Source: Streptantibioticus silvisoli (GTDB lineage Bacteria; Actinomycetota; Actinomycetes; Streptomycetales; Streptomycetaceae). From it: a DNA stretch of 64,000 bases. The notes beneath the pieces were generated by a model that was not told the DNA's origin, did no database searches, and saw only the letters and a list, made by a program, of their open reading frames with translations. Of the stretch, positions 9,797 through 18,185 are shown in pieces. Both the position numbers and the translations under genes were made by a program. The stretch lies in the NCBI RefSeq assembly GCF_027947535.2, contig NZ_JAAGKO020000021.1, positions 1-64,000 on the forward strand. Reading direction: 5' to 3'. Each line of letters opens with the position of its first letter. The first letter of the stretch is position 1.

Positions 9797-11299
9797 TCAG
9801 CGGTCTCCCAACCGCACCCAAGTGGTCTTCACGTCGGAGTACTTGTCGAGGACGGCGGTGCCCTTGGTGCGCCCGTAGCCGGACCTGCCGACGCCGCCGA
9901 CCGGGACGGTGAGGTCGTCGCCCTCGAAGCAGTTGACCCAGGCGATGCCCGCCTTCACCGCGCGCGTCACCCGGAACGCCGTGTCCATGGAGGACGTCCA
10001 CACCGACACGCCCATGCCGTACCCGGAGGAGAACGCCACGCGCAGCGCCTCGTCGACGTCGTCGAACGGGCGGGCGGCCGCGACCGGCGCGAACACCTCC
10101 TCGGTGAAGACCCGGCTCGACTCCGGCGCGTCGGCGAGCAGGGTCGGCGCGAAGTAGCGGCCGCCGGCCACCGCCGCCACGCTCTCCCCGCCGCGCAGGA
10201 CGCGTCCGCCGCCCGCCACGGCCTCCTCGGTGGCCAGCTGGGCGTCACGCAGCTGGTGTTCGGTGGTCAGCGCGCCGACGGAGGTCTCCCAGTCGAGCGG
10301 GTCGCCCACCCGCAGCTTGTCGATCTCGGTACCCAGCGCGTCCATGAACTCGGCGTACACCTCGCGCTCGACCAGCAGGCGCGAGCAGCCGGTGCACATC
10401 TCCCCCTGGTTGAAGTACGCGCCCCACGCCACCGCGCGCGCCGCCTCGCCGATGTCACGGACGTCCTTGAACACCACGGCGGCCGACTTCCCGCCCAACT
10501 CCGGCCAGACGCGCTTGCCGTTGCTCTCCCCGCTGGCGCGGATCACCGCGCGGCCGGTCGCCGCCGAGCCGGTCACCGCGACCGAGTCGATGTCGGGGTG
10601 CCGGCCGATCGCCTGCCCCGCCACGCGGCCGAGCCCGGGAACGACGCTCAGTGCGTCCCGGGGCAGGCCCGCCTGCACGGCGAGTTCGCAGCAGCGCAGC
10701 ACGGACAGCGGCGCCTGCTCCGACGGCTTGACGACCACCGAGTTGCCGAGCATCAGCGCCGGCGCCACGTCGTAGCCGAGGAGCGCCAGCGGGAAGTTCC
10801 ACGGGGTCAGGATGCCGACCACCCCGACCGGTTCCCGGCTCACCAGCGCCACGTCGTCACCGCCGACGTCGGGGTGGTCGCCGTGGAGCTTGTCGGCGAG
10901 CGCGGCGTACCAGCGGACGGCCCGCACGACGCCGCGCAGATCGATCCCGACCGCGTCCCTGATCGGCTTGCCGGTCTCCAGGCTGATCAGCAGCGCCAGT
11001 TCGACCCGCTCGGCCTCGATCGCGTCCGCCCACGCGGCCAGCACTTCGCCGCGTCCGCGCGGTGAGCGCCTCGGCCAGTCGCCGAGCCGCTGTTCGGCGC
11101 GCGCGTACGCCACCGCGTCGTTCACCTCCGCCTCACCGCAGGCGGGAACCGCGCTCAGCAGGCTCCCGTCCCGCGGGCTGAGCAGATCGAAGGTGCCGCC
11201 GCCGACATCGATCCGCTGTCCGTGCACCAAAGGGCGGGCGTCCGGCGTGACCTTCTCGGCCATCGCCTTCCAATCGATCGCGCTGTCGGTGTCGACCAT
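9797..11299 (-). CDS. NAD(P)-dependent aldehyde dehydrogenase
   Basis: A 500-residue ALDH-superfamily enzyme that oxidises an aldehyde to an acid. The cofactor segment TPWNFPLAL lies near residue 160. The general base Glu sits in ELGGKS near residue 265, and the catalytic Cys in NQGEMCTG near residue 300. The C-terminal GRSGYGR is typical of succinate-semialdehyde and aminoaldehyde dehydrogenases. The substrate is open. The ATG at 11299 has GGAG 8 nt upstream; a GTG at 11317 is the alternative. It follows the hydroxyacid oxidase gene on the same strand. Oxidase plus ALDH could process an alpha-hydroxyacid or an aldehyde derived from it. It lies in the accessory block. Confidence 0.9.
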   Translation of the reverse strand: MVDTDSAIDWKAMAEKVTPDARPLVHGQRIDVGGGTFDLLSPRDGSLLSAVPACGEAEVNDAVAYARAEQRLGDWPRRSPRGRGEVLAAWADAIEAERVELALLISLETGKPIRDAVGIDLRGVVRAVRWYAALADKLHGDHPDVGGDDVALVSREPVGVVGILTPWNFPLALLGYDVAPALMLGNSVVVKPSEQAPLSVLRCCELAVQAGLPRDALSVVPGLGRVAGQAIGRHPDIDSVAVTGSAATGRAVIRASGESNGKRVWPELGGKSAAVVFKDVRDIGEAARAVAWGAYFNQGEMCTGCSRLLVEREVYAEFMDALGTEIDKLRVGDPLDWETSVGALTTEHQLRDAQLATEEAVAGGGRVLRGGESVAAVAGGRYFAPTLLADAPESSRVFTEEVFAPVAAARPFDDVDEALRVAFSSGYGMGVSVWTSSMDTAFRVTRAVKAGIAWVNCFEGDDLTVPVGGVGRSGYGRTKGTAVLDKYSDVKTTWVRLGDR

Positions 11300-11363
11300 C
11301 TCGACTGCTCCATCCACTCGTCACTCACTACCCGCACTGTCATGCCCCGACCGGCGCCGGGGC

Positions 11364-11472
11364 ATCCCCGTCTCCGATGCGTCCCCGGCGTCGAAGCGTC
11401 CCGCGTCCCCGTCACCGAGCCGCCCCGGCGCCGAGGCGTCCCCGACGCCGAGCCGTCCCTGTCACAGAGGCC
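11364..11472. repeat. 17-bp degenerate tandem array
   Basis: Units of GTCCCCG-(A/G/T)C-(A/G)CCGAG(C/G)C type, mostly 17 bp: 11364-11380, 11381-11397, a 7-bp partial, 11405-11421, 11422-11437 (16 bp), 11438-11454 and 11455-11472. The array fills most of the gap between the ALDH and oxidase genes. Confidence 0.85.
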
Positions 11473-11573
11473 CGGCACCGGGTTCGCGTGGCACACCGTC
11501 CACCCGCGTACCGGGGCGCGGACCGCTCCGGTACGCCGGGATCACCCGGACCGGCCCCCGCAGGGTTCACCCC

Positions 11574-12677
11574 TCACCGCGGTCCCCCCGCGCGCGGCTG
11601 GACGACCGAGCGGTCGAGGTCCTTGAGGGCCCGGCGGCCGGCGAGGAGCATGGAGCGTTCGAACTCCGCGCGCAGCAGGCTCAGCGCCGCGTAGACCCCG
11701 GCCGCGCCGCCGGCCGCCAGGGCCATCGCGGTCAGGCGGCCGACCAGGACCACGTCCGCGCCCAGCGCGAGCGCCTTGAGCACGTCGGCGCCGCGCCGGA
11801 TGCCGCCGTCGACCGCGACCGGCACCCGGCCGCGTACCGTCTCCACCACCTCGGGCAGTTGGTCCACCGTGCCGGGCAGGCAGTCCAGCTGCCGGCCGCC
11901 GTGGTTGGACACCACGATCCCGTCCACGCCGGCGGCGACGGCGAGTTCGGCGTCCTCCCCGGTCAGGACCCCCTTGACCAGCATCGGGACGTCCAGCCGC
12001 TGCCGCACCTGGGACAGGGTCTCCCAGGTCCAGTCCGAACCGGAGCCGGAGACCAGCCGGTTGGCCGCCGAGGTGGCGTCGGCGCCGTAGTTGCCGCTCC
12101 ACTGCTCCTGGGGCGTTACGAAACGCCGCGTCATGGTGCGTTCCCGCCACCCCAGCGTGGGGCAGTCGATGGTGACGCAGAGCGCGGCGTAGCCGGCCTG
12201 GCAGGCGCGGTGGGCGAGGGCGAGGAACTCCTCCGGCTCGCCCCACGCGTGCAGTTGCATGATCTTCGGACCGTCGCCGGCGGCGGCCACGGTCTCCAGG
12301 GAGAAGCGGGACGCCTCGGAGACCACCGGAGCGATGCCCGCCATGGCGGTCGCGGCGGCGATCTCGCACTGGCCGCGTTCATGGAACATGCCGTCCCCGC
12401 CGATCGGCGCGGTGAGCACGGGGAAGGCCAGGTCGATGCCGAGGAAGGTGGTACCGGTGACCAACTCCGTCACCCCGGACAGGTACTTCGGGCGGAAGCT
12501 CCACCTGCTCAGCGCCGCGAGGTTGTCGCGCAGGCTCTGCTCCACACCGGCGCCGCCGTCGAGTACCGCCCAGGTGTCCGCGTCCAGGCGTTCCCGCGCG
12601 CGGGCGTAGATCTCCTCCAGCGTGGCGAACCGCTCACCTGTGGGCTCGACCGTCTGCTCATCCGTGGAGTGCGTCAT
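11574..12677 (-). CDS. FMN-dependent alpha-hydroxyacid oxidase/dehydrogenase
   Basis: A 367-residue TIM-barrel flavoenzyme that should oxidise an alpha-hydroxyacid to a 2-oxoacid. The signature is VSNHGGRQLD near residues 245-255 with the active His. A Lys lies in MLVKGVLTGEDA, and GGIRRGADVLKALALGA is the FMN-phosphate segment. The N-terminal region reads LDGGAGVEQSLRDN, without the aromatic YxYY run usual just before the GGA motif, and QLHAWGE stands where QLY is usual. The substrate pocket is therefore atypical. The ATG at 12677 follows AAGGGA. Relatives include lactate, mandelate and hydroxymandelate oxidases, but I cannot choose among them. Confidence 0.87.
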   Translation of the reverse strand: MTHSTDEQTVEPTGERFATLEEIYARARERLDADTWAVLDGGAGVEQSLRDNLAALSRWSFRPKYLSGVTELVTGTTFLGIDLAFPVLTAPIGGDGMFHERGQCEIAAATAMAGIAPVVSEASRFSLETVAAAGDGPKIMQLHAWGEPEEFLALAHRACQAGYAALCVTIDCPTLGWRERTMTRRFVTPQEQWSGNYGADATSAANRLVSGSGSDWTWETLSQVRQRLDVPMLVKGVLTGEDAELAVAAGVDGIVVSNHGGRQLDCLPGTVDQLPEVVETVRGRVPVAVDGGIRRGADVLKALALGADVVLVGRLTAMALAAGGAAGVYAALSLLRAEFERSMLLAGRRALKDLDRSVVQPRAGGPR

Positions 12678-13282
12678 CGTTGCGTCCCTTCGGCCGGCTG
12701 TTGGCGTCTGCGCGAGTCGCTCGTACGCGGGATTGCGGTAGCGGTGTCACCGGACGGGACCGCGCACCGTGCGGGGGTCCGGTACAGCTCCCGCCGTCTC
12801 CGGTGCGCTCGGCACCCGCTCCGGATCGTGGTGGGACGTCGCCGGTGCCCGGGAGGCGCACCGGCCGGGGGCGACATCCGCTGCCCGGGCCGCCTCGGAC
12901 CCGGCCCGGCCTGCGGAACGGCCCCGGCGGCGGTCACGTCCGGCGTGTCCCGCCGCCGCGGGCCCCGCCGGTTGCCGAAAGGTTCCGGCACGGCCGTGGG
13001 GCGCGGAAGTCGATGGGGTGGAATTCGATGTGATGGCGGTCGATGGGGTGGACTCGAAGGAGCGGTCCCGGGTGGGGAGCGGGCGGCCGGACGGTTACGG
13101 GCGCCCGGCCGGCGCGTACCGGGCGACCGGCCCGGCCGCCCGGTACGCGCCCTCGCCCGTCGGCTCCCGCTCCCGCACGTCCCGCGCGGGCCCGGTCCGG
13201 CCGGTGGCGACCGCCGTCGCGGGTCACCGGCCGGCCGTCGCCCCGGCCCCGCGCGGTGGACCGGCCCCGCGCGGTGGACCGG
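12678..13282. other. 605-bp gap without a supported gene
   Basis: This is GC-rich spacer between the oxidase gene and the radical SAM gene. It holds a 14-bp direct repeat GTCGATGGGGTGGA at 13009-13022 and 13039-13052, 30 bp apart. Long open frames exist on both strands but look like low-complexity Arg/Pro/Gly translations of spacer. The promoter of the oxidase gene should lie just above 12690. Confidence 0.5.
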
Positions 13283-14413
13283 TCAGGCGACGGGCGTGCG
13301 CTTGGCGACGAGGGTGTGCTGGGCGGGCATCAGCAACTCCTCGGAGGCGACGTAGCCGTCGTTCTGCTTGGCCAGGCGGGTGCCGAGGAACAGCTCGCCG
13401 CTCTCCCACAGGGACCGGACCAGTCCGACGAGCCGCTCGCTCGGACCGAAGCCGCGGTACCACGTGAGGAAGTCGGCCCATTCGGCGACCGCGCCGCGGG
13501 CCTCGATCCAGCTGGCCATGTCGTAGACGGTCGGCAGCTTCCACTGGTAGATCCCCCCCTCCAGCGCCCCGGTGGTCAGGAAGGGGTAGTTCTCCGAGAC
13601 GTAGGTGGCCCCGCCGGCGGTGACGCCGTCCCGCAGCGGGGTGAGCGCCGGCAGCGCGTATTCGAAGTCGCAGGTGTCGGCCGCGCCGCGGCTGAAGTCG
13701 AAGTCCCGGGGGTAGGCCCGCTCGAAGGTCTCGAACGATCCGCAGTACTCGGCGGCGGCGTCCATGCTCTTGTAGAACGGGGCCCAGTACGGCTTGCGGG
13801 CGCCGAGCATCGCGCTGAAGATGTGGCTGCCGCATGCCTCGGCGAGCCGCTTGCCCATCGCGGCCACGTTCTCCGGGGTGTCGAGACCGGGAATCAGCGG
13901 CGCCACGTGGAACGCGACGGGGATGTCGTGCGCCGCCAGCTGCTCCGCGACGCGCAGCCGCTCGTGGGGACGAGGAGCGCCCGGCTCGATCTGGGCCGCG
14001 ACATCCTCGTTGAGCGTGATGACGGAGATGCACACCTCCACCAGGCCGGCCGAGGCCAGGTCGCGCAGCACGTCCACGTCACGCAGCACCAGCGTGCCGC
14101 GGGTGAGCACGAACAGCGGGATCTCCGTCGCGGCGGCGGCCTCGAGAATCGAGCGCGTCAGCTTCTGCTCGGCCTCCATCGGCTGGTACGGGTCGGTCGT
14201 CGTACCGATATCGACGATGCCCAGGTCACTGCGCGCCGGGATGGAACCGTCGACCGGGCGCACGTGCCGGCCGTACTCCCCGGGGCCCTTGTAGAGGCAG
14301 TACTGGCACTCGAACTCACAACCCTTGTAGGTATCCGTGTAGGACCGCCAGTGGTGCGCGCGGATGGTCTCCACAGAGTTTTGGAACTCGAAGGCGCTCG
14401 GAAGTCGGTGCAT
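13283..14413 (-). CDS. Radical SAM enzyme, spore-photoproduct-lyase-like
   Basis: A 376-residue radical SAM protein. The cluster motif is CEFECQYC: Cys32, Cys36 and Cys39 in the C-x3-C-x2-C spacing that binds the [4Fe-4S] cluster. The following DIGTTTDPYQPMEAE and the ISVITLNEDVAAQIEPGAP stretch recall SplB/Rv2578c-type radical SAM proteins. I see no second cysteine cluster of SPASM type; the C-terminal half has isolated cysteines only. The ATG at 14413 follows AGGGAG. It lies between the adenylation gene and the oxidase gene, so a role in tailoring or rearranging an amino acid is plausible, but the reaction is unknown. Oddly for an isolated SplB relative, it sits in a cluster with biosynthetic enzymes. 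Confidence 0.85.
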   Translation of the reverse strand: MHRLPSAFEFQNSVETIRAHHWRSYTDTYKGCEFECQYCLYKGPGEYGRHVRPVDGSIPARSDLGIVDIGTTTDPYQPMEAEQKLTRSILEAAAATEIPLFVLTRGTLVLRDVDVLRDLASAGLVEVCISVITLNEDVAAQIEPGAPRPHERLRVAEQLAAHDIPVAFHVAPLIPGLDTPENVAAMGKRLAEACGSHIFSAMLGARKPYWAPFYKSMDAAAEYCGSFETFERAYPRDFDFSRGAADTCDFEYALPALTPLRDGVTAGGATYVSENYPFLTTGALEGGIYQWKLPTVYDMASWIEARGAVAEWADFLTWYRGFGPSERLVGLVRSLWESGELFLGTRLAKQNDGYVASEELLMPAQHTLVAKRTPVA

Positions 14414-14489
14414 GTCTGCTCCCTGGTATTCCGTTGTTCCTCTTGTGTGAGTTCGAGTTGTCGCTGCTGTGCTTCGTGCTGCTCGCCCT

Positions 14490-14546
14490 GATGTGCCGGA
14501 CCTTCGTGAGGACCTGGTGCGGTCCGGCCGAAAGGTCCGGCACATC
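14490..14546 (-). promoter_or_regulatory. Perfect 15-bp inverted repeat upstream of the radical SAM gene
   Basis: GATGTGCCGGACCTT (14490-14504) is exactly complementary to AAGGTCCGGCACATC (14532-14546). The 27-nt loop contains a smaller GGACC/GGTCC stem. It lies about 77 nt upstream of the start codon, in the likely leader of the radical SAM mRNA. It may be an attenuator or a terminator of transcription arriving from the adenylation gene. Confidence 0.7.
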
Positions 14547-14591
14547 ACGCGAACCCGTCAACGCCTGCGGTTCGTCCATCTGTTCGGAAGA

Positions 14592-14625
14592 GATCCCCGC
14601 CGGACTCGCCGAGCCGGCGGGGATC
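14592..14625 (-). terminator. Hairpin after the adenylation gene
   Basis: A perfect 12-bp stem (GATCCCCGCCGG with CCGGCGGGGATC) with a short inner CTCG/CGAG pairing lies 89 bp after the adenylation gene stop. It is a likely terminator for that gene, in series with the 14490-14546 structure. Confidence 0.65.
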
Positions 14626-14713
14626 CCTTTCTCCGAACGGTGTCACCGGGACGTCGAAAGGACCGGCGTCCGTTCACCCGCCGTCGGTACGACCGGCGGT
14701 GCGGCCGGAATCG

Positions 14714-16258
14714 CTACACGGTGACCGAACGTGCGAGGGCGTCGCGGTCGACCTTTCCCACGGGGGTGAAGGGGAACGACGCCACTTCGAGGTAGCGCGC
14801 GGGAACGAAGTGGCGCGGAAGGACCTCGGTCAGCTTCTGGCGCAGTTTCTCCCCGTCGATGTCCGAGCCGGGCGCGGGGATGAAGTGAACGGCGAGGAAC
14901 TGCTCCTCGCCTTCGGTGTGCGCCGTCACCAGGGCGTCGCTGACGCTTTCCAGCGCCCTGAGCTGGATCTCGATCTCCTCCAGCTCGATCCGCGCGCTGT
15001 TGATCTTCACCTGGGTGTCGCGGCGCCCGAGGAACTCGATCTCCCCGTCGGGAAGCAGCCGTCCGTGGTCGCCGGACAGGTAGGCCTGCGTCTCGCGTCC
15101 GGTCCACGGCCGGAACCGCTGGGCCGTCAGGTCGGGCAGGTTCAGGTAGCCGACCGGGACCGGCGCCCCGCCGATGCAGATCTCACCCTCGGTGCCGACC
15201 GGGAGCGGCCGCATGTCCGCGTCCACGACCTCGACGATCGCGTTGTTGATGGCCTTGCCGATCGTGGGCCGGTCGGGCCACTTCAGCGGATCGCCCGACA
15301 GGGTCTTGGCGGCGACGATGTGCGTCTCCGTCATGCCGTACTGGTTCTGCAGCTGCGCGCCGGTCTTGGCGAAGAACTGCCGCACCGAGTCGTTGATCTG
15401 GAGCTGCTCCCCGGCGGTGATGACCTCCCGCAGCGAGGTGGGGTAGAGCCCCGTCTGGTGCGCGGCCTCGATCACCTGGTAGAGCGTGGTGAACGACAGG
15501 TACACGCGGTGGATCTGCTGCTCGTCGATGTACTGGAGCAGCTTCTTCCAGTCCTGGCGGGTCTCCTCCTTCACCAGGACCACGGTTCCGCCGCTGGCCC
15601 AGGTCGCCATGATCTCCTGGAACGCGACGTCCACGCTGAGCGGCCACAGCTGCAGGGTGTTCCAGCCGACCGTGGAGCCGGAGTCGGCGACCTGCCAGGC
15701 GATGATGTTCGCCAGGGCGCGGTGCGGCATCTCGACACCCTTGGGCCACCCGGTGGAACCGGAGGTGTAGGTGACGTAGGCGGTGTCCTCCACCGAGACC
15801 TCGGCGGCGGACTGCCGCAGGTCCGCCTCGGCGCTCTCCTGCGCGGCGGCGTCGTCCTGCACGACGTCGTCGAGGATCTCCAGCCGGCACCCGTCCGGGA
15901 TGGTGATCAGGTCGGCGAGCGCGGACCGGCACAGCAGGCGGTCCGCGCCGCTGTTGGCCAGCATGTAGTCGAGCCGGCGCCTGGGGTAGGTGTTGTCCAG
16001 CGGGACGTACCCCCCACCGCAGGCGAGCACGGCCAGGACGGCTATGACTAACTCGGGGGACCGGTCGTTGAACAGCGCGGCACGCCGGGTGCCCACCAGG
16101 TGCCGGGCGAACCGCTGGATCGAGGCCTGGACCTGCCGGTACGTCATCTCCCCGTCCGACCAGCGCAGCGCGATGGCGTCCGGGTGCTCGGCGGCCTTTG
16201 CCGCAACCATCTCGTGAACCAGCGCCGCCGTCTCGGCAGACACGCTATTTTCCGTCAT
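14714..16258 (-). CDS. Stand-alone amino-acid adenylation enzyme (NRPS A-domain type)
   Basis: A 514-residue ANL-superfamily enzyme that should activate an amino acid as its adenylate. Core motifs are YTSGSTGWPKG near residue 165, NQYGMTETHI near 320, YLSGDHGRL near 395, the deviant A8 motif KINSARIELEEIE, and VGKVDRDAL with the A10 Lys at the very end. The Asp in SVDVAF is where amino-acid-activating domains keep the alpha-amine contact. No carrier protein, condensation or thioesterase domain is fused or adjacent. The product is therefore either loaded on a carrier elsewhere or used directly in an amide-forming reaction. Codon 70 is TTA (16049-16051). GGAG lies 6 nt before the ATG at 16258. 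Confidence 0.88.
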   Translation of the reverse strand: MTENSVSAETAALVHEMVAAKAAEHPDAIALRWSDGEMTYRQVQASIQRFARHLVGTRRAALFNDRSPELVIAVLAVLACGGGYVPLDNTYPRRRLDYMLANSGADRLLCRSALADLITIPDGCRLEILDDVVQDDAAAQESAEADLRQSAAEVSVEDTAYVTYTSGSTGWPKGVEMPHRALANIIAWQVADSGSTVGWNTLQLWPLSVDVAFQEIMATWASGGTVVLVKEETRQDWKKLLQYIDEQQIHRVYLSFTTLYQVIEAAHQTGLYPTSLREVITAGEQLQINDSVRQFFAKTGAQLQNQYGMTETHIVAAKTLSGDPLKWPDRPTIGKAINNAIVEVVDADMRPLPVGTEGEICIGGAPVPVGYLNLPDLTAQRFRPWTGRETQAYLSGDHGRLLPDGEIEFLGRRDTQVKINSARIELEEIEIQLRALESVSDALVTAHTEGEEQFLAVHFIPAPGSDIDGEKLRQKLTEVLPRHFVPARYLEVASFPFTPVGKVDRDALARSVTV

Positions 16259-16466
16259 TGAGAACTCCGCTTGCTGAGAATCAACGTGAATCTGGAAATG
16301 TGTTTCGGATACCTGTTATGTGTCGTGCAGAACCCCCAGCAACAATGCCGTGCTGCTCCGCCGGCGCGGCGGGACCGGCGATATCCTCATTCGCCGGCCA
16401 CGCTGGCCTGCGGGCAGTCACCGGGCGCGCACACGCGCGACTTCCGCCTATTTCCAGCCGGTCCGG

Positions 16467-18185
16467 CTATGGGCGTGAACCAGTGCCGGTCGCGTTCAGA
16501 TTTAGGCTGACACCCTCTTTCCACATAACCATATCAGCGATGAAGAGCACGTCAAGGCCCGACTCGGTAAAACACCGAACGGCATCCTCCGGAGTGCGGG
16601 CGATCGGCTCGCCCCGGATGTTCAGCGACGTGTTCAGGACCATCGGGACACCGGTGAGTTTGCTAAAACTGTCGATCAGCCGGTAGTAAAGAGGGTTCGC
16701 CTCCTCTGTCACCGTCTGGACCCGGGCGCTGCCGTCGACATGGGTAATCGCCGGCACCGTGTCGCGTCGATCCTCCCGAACGCTCAGGGCGAGCAGCATG
16801 TAGGGCGACTCAATTGCCGGCTCGAACCATTCCGCGTTCTCCTCGGCCAGGACGGAAGGCGCGAACGGGCGCCACGATTCGCGGAACTTCACGCGCATGT
16901 TGATTTTATCGGGCATGTCCCGGTTTCGCGGATCCGCCAGGATCGAGCGGTTTCCCAGCGCGCGCGGGCCGAACTCCATGTTCCCCTGGTACCAGCCGAC
17001 GATATGGCCGTCCGCGATGGCCGCCGCGGCCACCGCGGCCGGGTCGTCGAGCTTGGCGACGCGGCTGACGCCGCTGGCCGTGACGGCCTCCGCCACCGCG
17101 GTCGCGTCGAACGCCGAGCCGAGGTAGATCTGGTCGGCCGGGACCGCCGGGGCCTTGCCGGAGTGTTCGACCCACTGGAGGAACGCCGCCCCGATCGCCG
17201 CCCCCGCGTCGTTGGCGGCCGGCGGGACGGAGATGCCGTCGACGATGGGGGAGGCGGCCAGCGCGCCGTTGGCGTTGCAGTTCAGGGCGACGCCGCCGGC
17301 CAGCACGAACTGCCGGCACCCGGTGAGGGACTCCAGGCGTGTCGCCAGGAACCGGTACACCTCTTCGAGGGTCTGCTGCACCCCGTGGGCGAGGTCCCGG
17401 GAGTTCGCGTCGGGCTTGCCCAGCGACGCCTTGTAGACGTCGAGGTCGCGCAGCTTGTCGAGGTGGATGTGGTATCGCCCGTCATCGTAGGAGACGACGT
17501 CCTTGAAGCTGATCCGGTCGGAGCCGTACCCGGAAAGCCCCATCGTCTTGCCCTCGTTGCCGATGGAGCCGAGGTGGCCGGCGTTCCCGTTGCGCCCGCT
17601 CTTGCCGTACAGGCCGCACAGGCTCGTCACGTACGTGTACAGGTGCCCCAGCGAGTCGGTCACCGGGTAGGACTCCAGGTGGTCGATCTGCGTGCCGCGG
17701 GCGTGCCAGAGCGACGTGGACTCGTGTTCGCCGCGGCCGTCCATCACCAGGACGTTCGCCTCGCTGAAGCCGCTGAGGTAGTAGCCGCACGCCGCATGCG
17801 TCAGGTGGTGCCGGAAATACCGCGCGTTCTCCAGCCCGTGCTGTTCGAGCTGAAGCCGCGCCTCGCGCCAGGTGTCCGTGTTCAGCTTCTTGGTCAGTTC
17901 GATTCCGTCCGCGCTGAGATCATCGCGGTCGATGACGTTCTGGTCGAAGGGATTGGCATTGTTCTTGAACTGCTCGTAATCGAAGGTGAGGCCCACGCCG
18001 AGCACGTCCTCGCGGCGTATGCCGGCCTGCTGGAGACAGTACTCGATCGCGGAGCTGGGGAACGCGGCGGTATGCCGGTCCCGGTTGAAACGCTCCTCCT
18101 CGATGGCGCAGACCAATTCTCCGTCAACGACTATCGCTGCCGACGTGTCGTGCAGGATGTTCAATCCCAGGAATGCGGCTGCCAT
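16467..18185 (-). CDS. Carbamoyltransferase, NodU/CmcH/TobZ family
   Basis: A 572-residue two-domain enzyme. The N-terminal Kae1-like ATP and metal domain has HHLTHAACGY near residue 120 and VLAGGVALNCNANG near 290. The C-terminal YrdC-like domain contains GNMEFGPRALGNRSILADPR near 400 and NTSLNIRGEPI near 530. The family transfers a carbamoyl group from carbamoyl phosphate through carbamoyl-adenylate to a hydroxyl of an antibiotic or sugar. It is the first gene of the minus-strand series; GGAGG precedes the ATG at 18185. It implies that the final product or an intermediate carries an O-carbamate. An 208-nt gap separates it from the adenylation gene. Confidence 0.92.
   Translation of the reverse strand: MAAAFLGLNILHDTSAAIVVDGELVCAIEEERFNRDRHTAAFPSSAIEYCLQQAGIRREDVLGVGLTFDYEQFKNNANPFDQNVIDRDDLSADGIELTKKLNTDTWREARLQLEQHGLENARYFRHHLTHAACGYYLSGFSEANVLVMDGRGEHESTSLWHARGTQIDHLESYPVTDSLGHLYTYVTSLCGLYGKSGRNGNAGHLGSIGNEGKTMGLSGYGSDRISFKDVVSYDDGRYHIHLDKLRDLDVYKASLGKPDANSRDLAHGVQQTLEEVYRFLATRLESLTGCRQFVLAGGVALNCNANGALAASPIVDGISVPPAANDAGAAIGAAFLQWVEHSGKAPAVPADQIYLGSAFDATAVAEAVTASGVSRVAKLDDPAAVAAAAIADGHIVGWYQGNMEFGPRALGNRSILADPRNRDMPDKINMRVKFRESWRPFAPSVLAEENAEWFEPAIESPYMLLALSVREDRRDTVPAITHVDGSARVQTVTEEANPLYYRLIDSFSKLTGVPMVLNTSLNIRGEPIARTPEDAVRCFTESGLDVLFIADMVMWKEGVSLNLNATGTGSRP

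Noticed and set aside
11574-12677. Assignment as hydroxymandelate oxidase and the block as a hydroxyphenylglycine pathway
   Set aside because: No HmaS or HpgT-type genes are present and the pocket residues are atypical, so the specific substrate cannot be claimed.
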